Part shown: one piece after another, positions 13,501 through 19,365 of the stretch
How positions within the stretch are numbered: position 1 is the first letter of the stretch
Layout of the letters: each line of letters opens with the position of its first letter
Source: Cytophagales bacterium
GTDB taxonomy: Bacteria > Bacteroidota > Bacteroidia > Cytophagales > JAHDFW01
NCBI GenBank assembly: GCA_020627945.1
Contig: JAHDFW010000014.1
Location: 1-39,020 of the forward strand
Direction of reading: 5' to 3'
DNA: 39,020 nt
The notes under the pieces: generated by a model
What the model saw: the letters and a program-made list of their open reading frames with translations, nothing else
Told to the model about the DNA's origin: nothing
Database searches by the model: none
Made by a program: the position numbers and the translations under genes

Positions 13501-16254
13501 TTCCTGCTTTACCTGACCTGATTCAAAGGAATATCTTGACCGAATAACATCGTGATGCTCGGTTATTTTAGTGAAAATTTGATTTAAGTATTCACCAGAG
13601 ATTCCTGTTTTAAAATGTACCGCAACAGATTGATTGAAATGGTGCTGCTCGGTGAATTTACTATCAAAAAACCAGTTTTGAATTGGTGTAAGAGGCACAA
13701 TACCAGAAACTGCTGATTGTTCTATTTGAATATTCGATTCTCGAAGTTGAGGAGCTAATTCAGCAATGGTTGAATAGTCAAAAATATCAGCAACCTCCAT
13801 TTTCAAATTATACTTCAACAACCTAGAAGCAATTTGGACCGACTTAATAGAATCTCCTCCTAAAACAAAAAAGTTATCGTTTACTCCAATGCTAGTTCTA
13901 CCTAGAACATCCTCCCAAACCTCGGTTAGTATTTCTTCCCTTTCATTTCGTGCTCCTTCAAAATCAACTTCGCTTCCTAACGCTCCAGTATGATCTGGCA
14001 ATGATTTCTTATCAACTTTTCCATTGGATGTAACTGGAATGGAGTTAACAGGAACAAAATAGGTTGGAATCATATATTCAGGCAACAGTGGAGTAAGAAA
14101 CTCCCGTAATTCACCAACACCTAAATCATTTGAATCGCTCACAAAATAAGCTGCTAGTTCTTTACCTCCTGCACTTGAATCTATCGCTATAGTTACTGAA
14201 TCAGTAATTTGATCATGACTGTTCATTGCGACCGTTACTTCTCCTGTTTCAACACGATATCCTCGTATTTTAACCTGATCATCTGCTCGTCCTAGAAACT
14301 GTATAGTTCCTAATTCCGTCCAAACGCCTAAGTCACCCGTTCCATAGTACTGGCTACCTTCAATAAATGGGTTATCCAGAAACTTTTCCGCACTTAATTC
14401 AGGTCGATTCAAGTAACCTTTTGATAGTCCGTTTCCTGCCACAAAAATTTGACCTGAAACTCCCTTTGGAACTAAGTTACCGTAGTGATCTAAAATATAG
14501 ATTTGAGCATTTTCTATAGGCACTCCAATTACAGGATTCTTCTTAAAACCATCCCATTGCCCCTCGTTTTCTATCGTATGTGCTATAGTTCCAATCGTAG
14601 TCTCCGTTGGACCATAATGATTCACAAAGGTTGTATCAGAATTCACAGAACGATAATGCTCAACATCTTCTATTCTAAACTCCTCTCCCCCCAATAGGAT
14701 CAAACTCATAGGAGCATCCTTCAATTTATTAAGATTTGAAGCTGAAACCATCATACCAAAAAGTGATGGCGTTGTTTTCAAGAACGTAATTTGTTGCTCA
14801 GATAAATACTCGATTAAATCGTCTGGGTTCTTGCGTAATTCATTTCCTACTAAGTGAATATTTCCTCCGTTCAATAGAGCTCCCCATAAACAAGTATAGC
14901 CAAGATCAAAAGCATATGAAGAAAGTAAAACTGAGCTATCTTTTTCATTTAGATCATAAGTCTTAGTTAACCATTGAATGTAGTTAAGAAAAGACCTCTG
15001 ATTAATAATAGTTCCTTTAGGTTTACCAGTGGTACCTGAAGTATAAATCACGTATAAAGCGTCGTTTATACCTGTACTAATTTGAGGTGCTTCCGAACTA
15101 GCCTCAAGCATGTCCAACTGGATATCTATCGCAAAAATGTGACCTTGATAGTCTCCAAGTGAAAACATACTATCAGACTCTACAATGATCCCCTTAGGGT
15201 TGCTGTCTTGAAGAATAAATTCAATTCGGTCTTGTGGATTTTCTGGATCTATAGGTACAAAGGCTGCTCCTGACTTTATAATTCCCAACATCCCTATAAT
15301 TAGTTGATCGGAAGGAGGAATCATAATCCCAATCATATCGTTGGGTTGAACCTGACAGTGCTCAATAAAATAATGAGCCACATCATTGGAATACTGGTCT
15401 AGTTGCTGATAAGTAAGTTTGGTAGATCCAAATTGAGCAGCGATATGGTCAGGATATTTCGTAACCATCTTTTGAAATCGCTCAGCTACCGTCTCATTTT
15501 CTATTTCATTAATCGCTCCATTAAACTCATTTAAGATCTGATAAATTTCAGACTCGTTAGCTAACGAAAGCGTGTTTACGGACTGTGATAAATCTTTTGT
15601 AACCTGGCCAGCAATATGCGCAACGTGTTTTAAAAACGCTTCTACTTTTGTTACCTCTAGCTCTTTGAAAGACGCAGTAAATTGATCATAATTTTCACTT
15701 AATGTTATCACTAAATCAAATTGATCTATGTTTTCGGTCATTTCATTGACGCCTTCTATTAAGAATGCTACATTCAAATAGGAGCTCAACTCTACCTGCT
15801 GACGGATTTTTAGTTTTTCTGCGATACCATCATAACTATTTTCTTGATGGTCATATGCTTCTTCAACCTCCTCTAGAGTGGATTTTAACAGTTGCTTGAA
15901 CGGAACATTAAGTTCTGCAACATTTTTAAATAACAACAACCCATTAGCTGCATCGTCCTCCTCAAGTTGAAAAGAACTGGTCCCAACTAAAAAATCTTCT
16001 TCATTGGTATACCTATTCATTACGATATGAATAGCACATAGAAAATACGTGAAGATATTAAGTTCGTCTTCCTGACAAACCTGCAACAACTTCTCTATAT
16101 CTATTGAATCCTTTAAAGAAACATTTAGTGTTTGAGAAGCATTAGACTCACTAGAAGGTGAGTGCTTATGCAAAAATCCAAAATGATTTAACGGGGTTGC
16201 AAGTTTATCCAGCCAAAACTCCTCTATTCCAGCAATATCAACATTCTGATCCAT
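178..16254 (-). CDS. Non-ribosomal peptide synthetase NRPS-B (5358 aa): halfC-A(Asp)-T-E-C-A(Gly)-T-C-A(Ser)-T-C-C-A(Orn/Lys-like)-T-C
   Basis: Full-length ORF with four YTSG(S/T)TG...PKG adenylation cores, four LGG(D/H)S carrier motifs, one epimerisation-type HHLVVDGVSW, and condensation motifs HHIIMDG, HHIISDG, SHLVFDG, HHLVGDG and HHIISDG. No GxSxG thioesterase or reductase follows the last C domain. Confidence 0.97.
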   Translation of the reverse strand: MDQNVDIAGIEEFWLDKLATPLNHFGFLHKHSPSSESNASQTLNVSLKDSIDIEKLLQVCQEDELNIFTYFLCAIHIVMNRYTNEEDFLVGTSSFQLEEDDAANGLLLFKNVAELNVPFKQLLKSTLEEVEEAYDHQENSYDGIAEKLKIRQQVELSSYLNVAFLIEGVNEMTENIDQFDLVITLSENYDQFTASFKELEVTKVEAFLKHVAHIAGQVTKDLSQSVNTLSLANESEIYQILNEFNGAINEIENETVAERFQKMVTKYPDHIAAQFGSTKLTYQQLDQYSNDVAHYFIEHCQVQPNDMIGIMIPPSDQLIIGMLGIIKSGAAFVPIDPENPQDRIEFILQDSNPKGIIVESDSMFSLGDYQGHIFAIDIQLDMLEASSEAPQISTGINDALYVIYTSGTTGKPKGTIINQRSFLNYIQWLTKTYDLNEKDSSVLLSSYAFDLGYTCLWGALLNGGNIHLVGNELRKNPDDLIEYLSEQQITFLKTTPSLFGMMVSASNLNKLKDAPMSLILLGGEEFRIEDVEHYRSVNSDTTFVNHYGPTETTIGTIAHTIENEGQWDGFKKNPVIGVPIENAQIYILDHYGNLVPKGVSGQIFVAGNGLSKGYLNRPELSAEKFLDNPFIEGSQYYGTGDLGVWTELGTIQFLGRADDQVKIRGYRVETGEVTVAMNSHDQITDSVTIAIDSSAGGKELAAYFVSDSNDLGVGELREFLTPLLPEYMIPTYFVPVNSIPVTSNGKVDKKSLPDHTGALGSEVDFEGARNEREEILTEVWEDVLGRTSIGVNDNFFVLGGDSIKSVQIASRLLKYNLKMEVADIFDYSTIAELAPQLRESNIQIEQSAVSGIVPLTPIQNWFFDSKFTEQHHFNQSVAVHFKTGISGEYLNQIFTKITEHHDVIRSRYSFESGQVKQEILKPEEGTFYTIHESDFTNVENVHDAIREKAVEIQSGIDLEHGPLLHIGYFKTEEGDHVLIVLHHLVVDGVSWRILLEDLKIAFGQLTNGEQISFQDKTSSFLKWANALKEYASSNTIVQEVAYWKGLEQKEISKLEKKSDKPSKLKDLKRVKVSLSKEETQRLLEKTNHAYNTEINDLLMSALSIGFNKWNGFENLLIRLEGHGRENISDEVDVTRTVGWFTSSYPVVLGYSQEGIGNHIKRTKEALRRIPNKGIGYEIIKYLTPDEHKQDCKFTLKPEVNFNYLGQFDGVVSNKKDGEKQEPAFGISGMPTGNSISPNSENNYALNITGMIASGKLSFDIGFATTDFDQEQIDVLADSFKSGMIEIIEHCSEKQEREKTPSDFADLTLDLADYQKIVSHVQSTVPDLNLEKVYALSAMQEGMLFHYLMDKSEDPYYRQLSFNLKGRLDVNLIQQCLDDLYKRHEVLRTLFVYENIPNPRQVILEGRTSPVQLHDISDQDSAFIDVLVDEHKTSDQQRGFELSEDSLFRINLVKISESEYELIWSYHHIIMDGWCLGIIISDFFEMYYSKLYERELDLPKTYPYSEYIKWYNRQDKLSAINYWRDYLKEYQTPSQVPMFKPEVVPDIKRGTYKFSLNEELTNKLKEFASLHQATLNTVFQAAWSVLLSKYNGSDDVAFGSIVSGRPTEIEGIEKMLGLFINAIPVRVKTGGDIPFNKLVKSIQEGALESGKYDFAPLVDIQANSELKQDLFDHIIIFVNYPLEQEVEESGNSKEDGLIQNVDVVEQTSYNFDIRVIPAKEFKVEFTYDPHLFTSKVFEGIKDHFTKIIREVTAVPDLLVDEIKLLTDEDELYLSADFNQSYFEYDNSKNIVQLFESSAEQHSDKTALSFEGVELTYKELNERVNKVASHLTSTGVGKGDLVGLMLERSERLVIGILAILKAGAAYLPIDPDYPTERINYMLHDSETSYLLLEKELDREVIYSGHEIQIEAGLNTEVTANPNVEIGLDALAYVIYTSGSTGKPKGVQLEHRNVTSFNANMEYRFGLSSTDTMLAITTVTFDISVLEIICSLLNGMTVELASTQSVNNPETLANKISSGSVTALQITPSRLQLLLDQSGTKVLEQLNVLLVGGEAMSQPLYESLIQLENIDIFNVYGPTEATIWSSTAQLKPGGLNIGQPLFNEQMYILDEASNLAPIGVQGELCIAGEGLARGYLNRPELTTERFITNPFNPAERLYKTGDLARWLPSGEIEFFGRKDDQVKLRGYRIELGEIDSEIREVKGVTDSITLIKEDASGQKVLCNYYTTDNQIEGNQIREYLNGKLPTYMVPTYFMLLDVFPLMSSGKVNRKALPEPSFELINIGSAIVEPSTSLEVELRKVWSKILYLPEHQISVTDNFFEIGGHSLKAMQLVSEVQRNLGMKLSVVDVFDFPSIKAMAENWNLVEASGDNENILQAGALDSYPVTYSQQRIYVLSQMAPNSTVYNMPGIFEVEGILDLDKFNYTIEKLIERHEPLRTSFFLDGDVLMQKVHSLENVNIQSEYREIAKEEVDRSLQTFVRPFDLEKDELFRVLILKVEDGKFILAFDMHHIISDGESVKNLFNDFVKIYSGAELEPLKVQIKDYASQFSKEKLVESQAYWLDKYADQIPVLELPTDFVRPKVKQFEGARCEIQLERDTSAKLKELITQNQVTPFMFFVGVYKILLSKYSGQRDLIIGSPISGRTNSDLLPLVGAFVNTLAIRTQIDYGSSFKQFLERLKAVLLQDYKYQDYPFDALVDELNLEREPSRNPLFDVMLMYAKFNDSGNRSSNGELKYGNYQYNTGNAKFDLSLDVVERDSDFTLRMDYSKSLFTEDTVMDYLNSLIAIIQQVINSPEIAIRDLQVITEEDRELQINELGKGTQVEIPQATLVELFEKQVEESPNDVAIESHDRKLTYSELNLKVNGLANNLINIDVQKGDLVGVLMDRSVEMVSALLAIQKAGAAYLPIDPDLPQERLDYVIQDSGIKHCVTNSILDAKLSQGINSVVVNDLENIDPLQGFDKVSLSSEDLAYVIYTSGSTGNPKGTLIQHKGVVNRILWMKEQYDISNEDVILQKTNYAFDVSVWEFFMTLIVGAKLVVCDKEAVYDPKLLVDTIERHKVTTLHFVPSMLDVFIDHLENSGVEEVQSIKQVFSSGEALKVDTVVRFHQLLNADLHNLYGPTEATVDVTHFATSKEDTVVPIGKPVWNTGLYVLDQDLNLLPTGAVGELHISGIQLAQGYLNRPDLTQEKFVQNPFDADSLVYKTGDLVRWSKSGELEYLGRKDTQVKIRGHRIELGEIEQVLEELANVDKAIVVFDSNQNGGELTAYAVATKEDLNGEELKSSLASKLPNYMVPSRFVSIPEVPLTLNGKLNYRALESIGTELIAQEKSIFEEAEGELEIKVRNIFARTLKVSPEEISVNSDFFELGGHSLKAMHLIGAIRKELKIELPILEFFKNATIRKTAEYLSHNAVASEFTYTRASEKEKYLASPGQRGFYLFQQKYAGSTLMNIPMMLPLGADVDLEKVEQIISTLIERHEALRTSFFEEEGDVYQKIIAPKDVRFELKHKKLEKADLNAFFSNYARSFDLGKAPLLRATMVETLSDQFYLIVDVSHLVFDGSSMNVIKDEFFTLWKNEELPAVEAQYRDFSEWQHQRFESGQFNKHEEFWLKHLAAPIKQLSIPTDFPRSQFGDYNGKRYVFRLGSKRTKKVNDMLRDQNVTLYMLLMANFNILLSKMSGEKEVAIGTSIAGRNHFQFERTVGLLLGTIILRNYPESHKSFDKFLNEVRTAALKSYEYQDYPFDLLMEQLEAEILPGRNAITDFGLMVQNMYEKDNMQFSSTDEAVMDFEHIKAVSKMDITLYAYESKDNIELAVEYKSGLFKEETIQSMFESFVHMMDQVVAAPTMSIGDIVLGKNDKQLHGLTHAQKRIFNIEQIVSNSGVNNTPFIMIYDYVVDFEILEKAIRHVINTNDGLRLRTIHMDHSLERYQYIEEETDWKFELADFSKDPEGYEKWLKELSCMPLYGEDQTLFLMKPVLLPEGRSGYYFNVHHLVGDGWTIFLVGHLVHVAYEAFLKGEVPNSETPSYLEYLKEEREYLASPEFDSDGKFWREYLFPLPEPMKRVIPSSTNGNDLVAKTIVTSVPDTLRSQLLQFIETNKSSIHRTMMAVLAVYLSKVEDRKEVVIGSVNHGRDSEKKRNTCGMYVSTVPVKAKLEDDESFLNLESKLAGDIKNILKNHSKYPFDLLTEDIRKLTGESPNYLLDLNLITHPDVREKRFEIRHAHPGADSSALTIHINASNRNINGLLELNWSYQTGVFDEERILEFHKGYMLVLEQCLANNGSAEIGKMSLLTEDERQLVVNGFNSNAVEFENIGSFVDEFQAHAKRTPDAIAVVFKEKALTYRQLDESSNQFANYLIEEFEVQKGEIVPILLNRSEQVLIASLAVLKTGAGYLPIDPKYPQDRVHFLLEDCDSKLSITEDSLKSLIGESKVVLIDDNGWQSCSDKQPPVKVNSEDLAYVIYTSGSTGNPKGVLNQHGSWVKLGRALVDQYNFNKENTVLQLASFAFDVFAQDMLRTLAVGGKMVICPDEHKLEPDELIKLAQSYSVSFIESTPGLIVPLMDYIYENEIDLPKLKMVVAGADAFPTAHYNRILERFGDKLRIINSYGVTECTIDNSHFESKELLSEKLNYVPIGKPLRNNKFYIVDSNLNPVPVGVFGELCVAGNSVGQGYYKRPELTAEKFVPSPFVEEERMYRTGDLARWLSDGNVEFIGRLDFQVKIRGYRIETGEIENAILNVDGVKQAAVKAFRDDSQELFICGYYSGAVSENEIKEALNKKLPDYMVPAVIVRMEKFTLSANAKIDRKQLPKPSLNLTLELKAASNLTEENLSSIWKEILHLEQVGVDQDFFELGGHSLKANVLANKIHKTFNVKVTLADIFSNSTIETLATKIRSLDQKNFENIKRLDKQEYYDVSYAQKRLWLLDKMHGKPSSLYNIYVSIELIGIIDVEILKMAFKQLIERHEVFRTKFVEKDHVPMQQVFDDVPFELDVVDLTDRKVDKDLLQEQIALSESHEFNLSEDFLYRFKLIRVSEKDNYLLINMHHIISDGWSMRVMFNELIQLYSTIKTGRSSDLKPLEISYKDYASWHNNLLVGEDGQQLKSYWGNKLGEKVARLKIPMDFERNSEASSEAGVKRFSFSEEQYNQIQELSKRHQVNTYAFMTSIFKVFFAKLTGQQEIVFGSTIAGRDHENLENQIGLFVNTFLLKDNIGLDESFLSVLKKVRNTILEAAEYGSYPFDKLVEVYEPAREGTRNPLFDVLLSMVTTNANQNEVNSGENQLDLKAGFMKRGRSTAKFDLTFNVFEGAELVYEIEYKIGLFKEESIDQMISSINQIIEEILANPKVTISQINVFSNLEESEFDEELDFGFDI
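2430..2902 (-). other. NRPS-B A4 specificity core, predicted cationic residue (Orn/Lys-like)
   Basis: Extracted code D-V-Q-E-V-A-S-I-D. Acidic residues at 278 and 331 resemble Orn/Lys codes (DVGEIGSID), but positions 239 and 301 differ. Confidence 0.4.
3440..4715 (-). other. Second domain of tandem C-C in NRPS-B (HHLVGDG)
   Basis: HGLTHAQKRIFNIEQIVSNSGVNNTPFIMIYDYVVDFEILEKAIRHVINTNDGLRLRT...YYFNVHHLVGDGWT, directly before A4. Confidence 0.85.
4720..6010 (-). other. First domain of tandem C-C in NRPS-B (SHLVFDG active-site variant)
   Basis: YLASPGQRGFYLFQQKYAGS...LIVDVSHLVFDGSSMNVIKDEF; followed by a second C domain with no A or T between them. Confidence 0.8.
6880..7350 (-). other. NRPS-B A3 specificity core, predicted Ser
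   Basis: Extracted code D-V-W-H-F-S-L-V-D, identical to the Ser signature. Confidence 0.8.
9998..10462 (-). other. NRPS-B A2 specificity core, predicted Gly
   Basis: Extracted code D-I-L-Q-L-G-V-I-W, close to Gly DILQLGLIW. Confidence 0.7.
12375..13735 (-). other. Epimerisation (E) domain of NRPS-B after A1-T1
   Basis: VPLTPIQNWFF...VLIVLHHLVVDGVSWRILLEDL...TRTVGWFTSSYPVVL...NFNYLGQFD: E-domain motifs. The preceding T has LGGDSIKSVQ, typical before E. Confidence 0.9.
14573..15050 (-). other. NRPS-B A1 specificity core (A3-A5), predicted Asp
   Basis: Residues aligned by eye to GrsA positions 235-331: D-L-T-K-L-G-H-I-G, one change from the Asp signature DLTKVGHIG as I recall it. Confidence 0.7.
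15580..16254 (-). other. N-terminal truncated condensation domain (C-lobe only) of NRPS-B
   Basis: About 225 aa, FWLDKLATPLNHFG...NIFTYFLCAIHIVMNRYTNEEDFLVGTS...FKQLLKSTLEEVEEAYDHQENSYDGIAEKL, matches the second half of C domains. There is no HHxxxDG lobe before it. Confidence 0.85.
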
Positions 16255-16300
16255 TTGAATACCTTTTCCTAAGTTGGTTTGTTGTTCTCTTAAAATATAA

Positions 16301-17905
16301 CTAAGCCTCTACGGTTTTACGGTAGAATATTTCCTTTTCACCGTATAACCTCTCAGCCTCAATACCTTTGGCTTTGCATTCCTTAATTAACTTGTTTGAA
16401 TCCACGATTGGACTTGAATCGTCGGCGTATTTAACACTCATTATATAATTCAACCAAGGTTCTTGTCCCATAGCATAAACAAATACTGATTGTGGTTTAA
16501 AACGATCCACCAAATCCTGTGCTCTAGGGTAATTGCATCCAGCAAGTCTACGAGATTGGTCTTTATCGCGATCCAATGGTTCAGTAAGCAATGGGCCATA
16601 TAACCAAGTAAGTGGAGCTCCTTCACACTCCATTCCTAGAAACAACACATCTAAATCACCAATTATCTTCTGAACATGTTTGTAAAGATATGGTTCAATA
16701 TTACACGCATCAGCCATAAAACCTATACTAAATTGACCCGCATCAACTTTATATGAAAGTTTAGAGGCAATATCCAAATCGGAATGCTCTCCTATAAATG
16801 GGAAACCAGTAATAGTAACATCATCCTTCTCCAACACTTCGAGATCGCTCAACTCAATTACGTTATTAAAGCCAACGGCATTGAACATCAGTTTTAAATT
16901 CGGATCCTGCAACGAACTTGCTCCATTTCTCGGTACAACGATATTTTTAATCTTATGGCGAATCTGTAACATCGTCTCAAAGAGAATATGATCTTGATGA
17001 TTATGTGTAATTAGTACGTAATCAATTTCTTCTGGTAGTTGTGCATAGGTATACCTAGCAATATCATAGTCATACCCGTAGTAACTAAGTACCGGGTCCA
17101 CTAGAATGGAAACATCTTTAGTTTCAACCAAGATACAAGCATGGCCAAAATAGCGTGTTCGAATTCCTTCTCCTTCATATTTCTCATACGATTTTGGAGC
17201 TTCTTCCGTAAAAAACGTTCTAAACAAATCTTCTTGCTCTGGTTTTATTTCCAATGCCTGCTTGATATAGTCAAAGGTTTGAGGTTCGCGTTTCATTTTA
17301 AATAGCTCGTCCCATCCCTTATGTGCAAAAGGCAAGTTTAACTCCAGAATATGGTCTCCACCAAGTTGAGGAGTACTCAAAATAAACGGGCGTTCATCAT
17401 CGGCTACAAGGTACAGTGCCACTGACTGTAAATCTTCTCTGTAAAATTCGCTGTGGTATAAAATTGATTCAAAGAACCTATACGTAGGCTTGCTGTTTAA
17501 GTCATAAACCAACTCTACATAACCACGTAATATTTCAGGAATTTTTTCATACAATGGATCTAAGGAGTATCCTTTTGCCTCCTTTTTCAACATATCGTCT
17601 AATTCACGAATCGCATTCGAAAATTCAACTAATCTTGAAGCATCAGAAGTTGTATTATCCTTAAGTGCTTTAATTTCATCTACACGTTTTCCTCCATAAT
17701 CCATGAAAGGACCTCCTAACATCTTAGGGTTTTTACAAGCCGCTGCATGAATATGCGGAGCTTGTATATATGAATTCATAATTTTAATGTGTCGATCCAC
17801 TAAATTCATTGCTGCTGTAGCTGGTGAAATTAGATGTGACCACGCGTACCATTTGTCAAATAACGGTTCTGGTACAACGTTTGGTTTTAAATATAGTTTA
17901 GTCAT
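16301..17905 (-). CDS. Metallo-beta-lactamase-fold, CmlA-like di-iron beta-hydroxylase candidate acting on NRPS-bound aminoacyl-T
   Basis: 534 aa with a long N-terminal domain followed by an MBL core. H301-N-H303-Q-D305-H306, E373 (GFPFIGEHSDL) and D399 (GFMADA) fall at a constant -4 offset from the CmlA ligands as I recall them (H305, H307, D309, H310, E377, D403). Lies between two NRPS genes. Confidence 0.75.
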   Translation of the reverse strand: MTKLYLKPNVVPEPLFDKWYAWSHLISPATAAMNLVDRHIKIMNSYIQAPHIHAAACKNPKMLGGPFMDYGGKRVDEIKALKDNTTSDASRLVEFSNAIRELDDMLKKEAKGYSLDPLYEKIPEILRGYVELVYDLNSKPTYRFFESILYHSEFYREDLQSVALYLVADDERPFILSTPQLGGDHILELNLPFAHKGWDELFKMKREPQTFDYIKQALEIKPEQEDLFRTFFTEEAPKSYEKYEGEGIRTRYFGHACILVETKDVSILVDPVLSYYGYDYDIARYTYAQLPEEIDYVLITHNHQDHILFETMLQIRHKIKNIVVPRNGASSLQDPNLKLMFNAVGFNNVIELSDLEVLEKDDVTITGFPFIGEHSDLDIASKLSYKVDAGQFSIGFMADACNIEPYLYKHVQKIIGDLDVLFLGMECEGAPLTWLYGPLLTEPLDRDKDQSRRLAGCNYPRAQDLVDRFKPQSVFVYAMGQEPWLNYIMSVKYADDSSPIVDSNKLIKECKAKGIEAERLYGEKEIFYRKTVEA

Positions 17906-17967
17906 TCTTTCAACTTTTATGGTGGATAAGATTTCATTTATTTTCCACCTTTTAATTCACTTATTTT

Positions 17968-19365
17968 TTAATCAAAATCAAACCCTCCACGTTGTCGTTT
18001 AGATTTTCGCTTAGGTTTATTTTGTTCGGTTTTTATTACTTCACTAACAATTGCTTTCGGATCTTCCAAAACCTTATTAATAATGGTTTTAAATAAGTCC
18101 ATATGCATCTGCATTTTTTGTCCTTCAAAAAGTCCTGTGTTATACACTACAAAAAGCCCGATACTCTTGCCATAATCGCTACCATAAAACCAGAGGTCCG
18201 ATTTGGCGATATCCTGACGGTCACCGAAACGTTGCATGGTTAAATCACTTGCAATAGTTTCTTTAGAAGACTCCGTATTCACTTGTTCAACACCCCAAGT
18301 AAATCCAACATTAAAAAGTCCATTCGATAAATGTGGATTTTTAATTTTCAAGTCTGAAACTAATTTATCGTAAGGATAAATTTGATGATCTTGAGCTTCC
18401 AACACCGTGGCAATGGTATTATTCAGCAGACTCTCAAAAGAATCATTACTGTCAATCACAGTGCGAAGTGCTAATGTATTTAAATAATATCCAATCTGGT
18501 TTTCTAATTTCTCGTCAATTCTACCTGCGACTGGAGAACCTATAATCAAGTCATTCTGACTAGTCAGCTTGTAAAGCAAAATATAGAGGCTGCCCAATAC
18601 TACATTATATGGAGTTGTGCTATTTAATCTCGCTATTTCGCGAATTTTTGAGGTGATATTCTCATCCAACTGAAAACTCAGCTTACCTCCTTGCATGCCC
18701 GTATTTTTGTCTTTCAGCTTATCATATGGGAGCTTTAAGGTTTGTAATGAACCTGACATTTTCTCCTTCCAATATGCTTCATGAACTTTTTGCTCATCTT
18801 GTTCAAGAAGAGCATTATGCCAAGCAGCAAAATCCTTATAATGCAAACTTAAATCTGCTGGAATTTTACTCGTAACACCCGTATGATAATTGTAAAAGGT
18901 AATAACTTCTTTGATTAACAAGTCGAGTGACCAACCATCACTAATTATATGATGCATTGCAAAAAGGAATAAGTATTTTGAATCTTCTAGCTTTGCCAAC
19001 GTCACTCTCATCAATGGTCCTTTTTCCATATCAAATGGAGTCTGAGCATTACTTGAAGCCATCTTTTTTGCTTCTTCTTGCGGGTCGTTACTTCCTGTTA
19101 AATCAAGTTCATTTATTTCAAAACCTTTAAAATCGTTTACTTGCTGCTTAGGTTGGCCATCTACCTGAATAAATACGGTTCTTAAAATCTCATGTCGTTC
19201 TACCAACGATCCGAACGCTTTTTTGAAAGCCTCTGTGTCCAAGTCACCTGTCAATATAAATGCTGCTGGCATATTATATGCCACATTATTGGCTTCATTA
19301 AGTTGAGCTAAAAACCATAACCTTTTTTGTGCATGGGAAACATCATAGTAATCTGCCTTATCAAT
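17968..19365 (-). other. C-terminal condensation domain of NRPS-A plus basic tail KPKRKSKRQRGGFDFD
   Basis: YYDVSHAQKRLWFLAQ...FAMHHIISDGWSLDLLIKEV...; the ORF ends with no A, T or TE after it. Confidence 0.9.

Noticed and set aside
1515-14697. Small ORFs overlapping NRPS-B (e.g. 3039-3221, 4507-4689, 6687-6890, 7096-7335, 7332-7658, 11339-11521, 14503-14697 on +; 1515-1709 and 8979-9173 on -)
   Set aside because: All lie inside the coding frame of NRPS-B, have no recognisable domain, and read like translations of the conserved C/A/T motifs in other frames.
16301-17905. MBL-fold protein as an antibiotic-inactivating beta-lactamase or a release thioesterase
   Set aside because: The HxHxDH motif is general to the MBL fold; the long N-terminal domain, E373/D399 spacing and location between NRPS genes fit CmlA-like oxygenases better.
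17787-18002. 71-aa plus-strand ORF across the NRPS-A/CmlA-like junction
   Set aside because: Antisense to two confident genes, with no domain or initiation signal.
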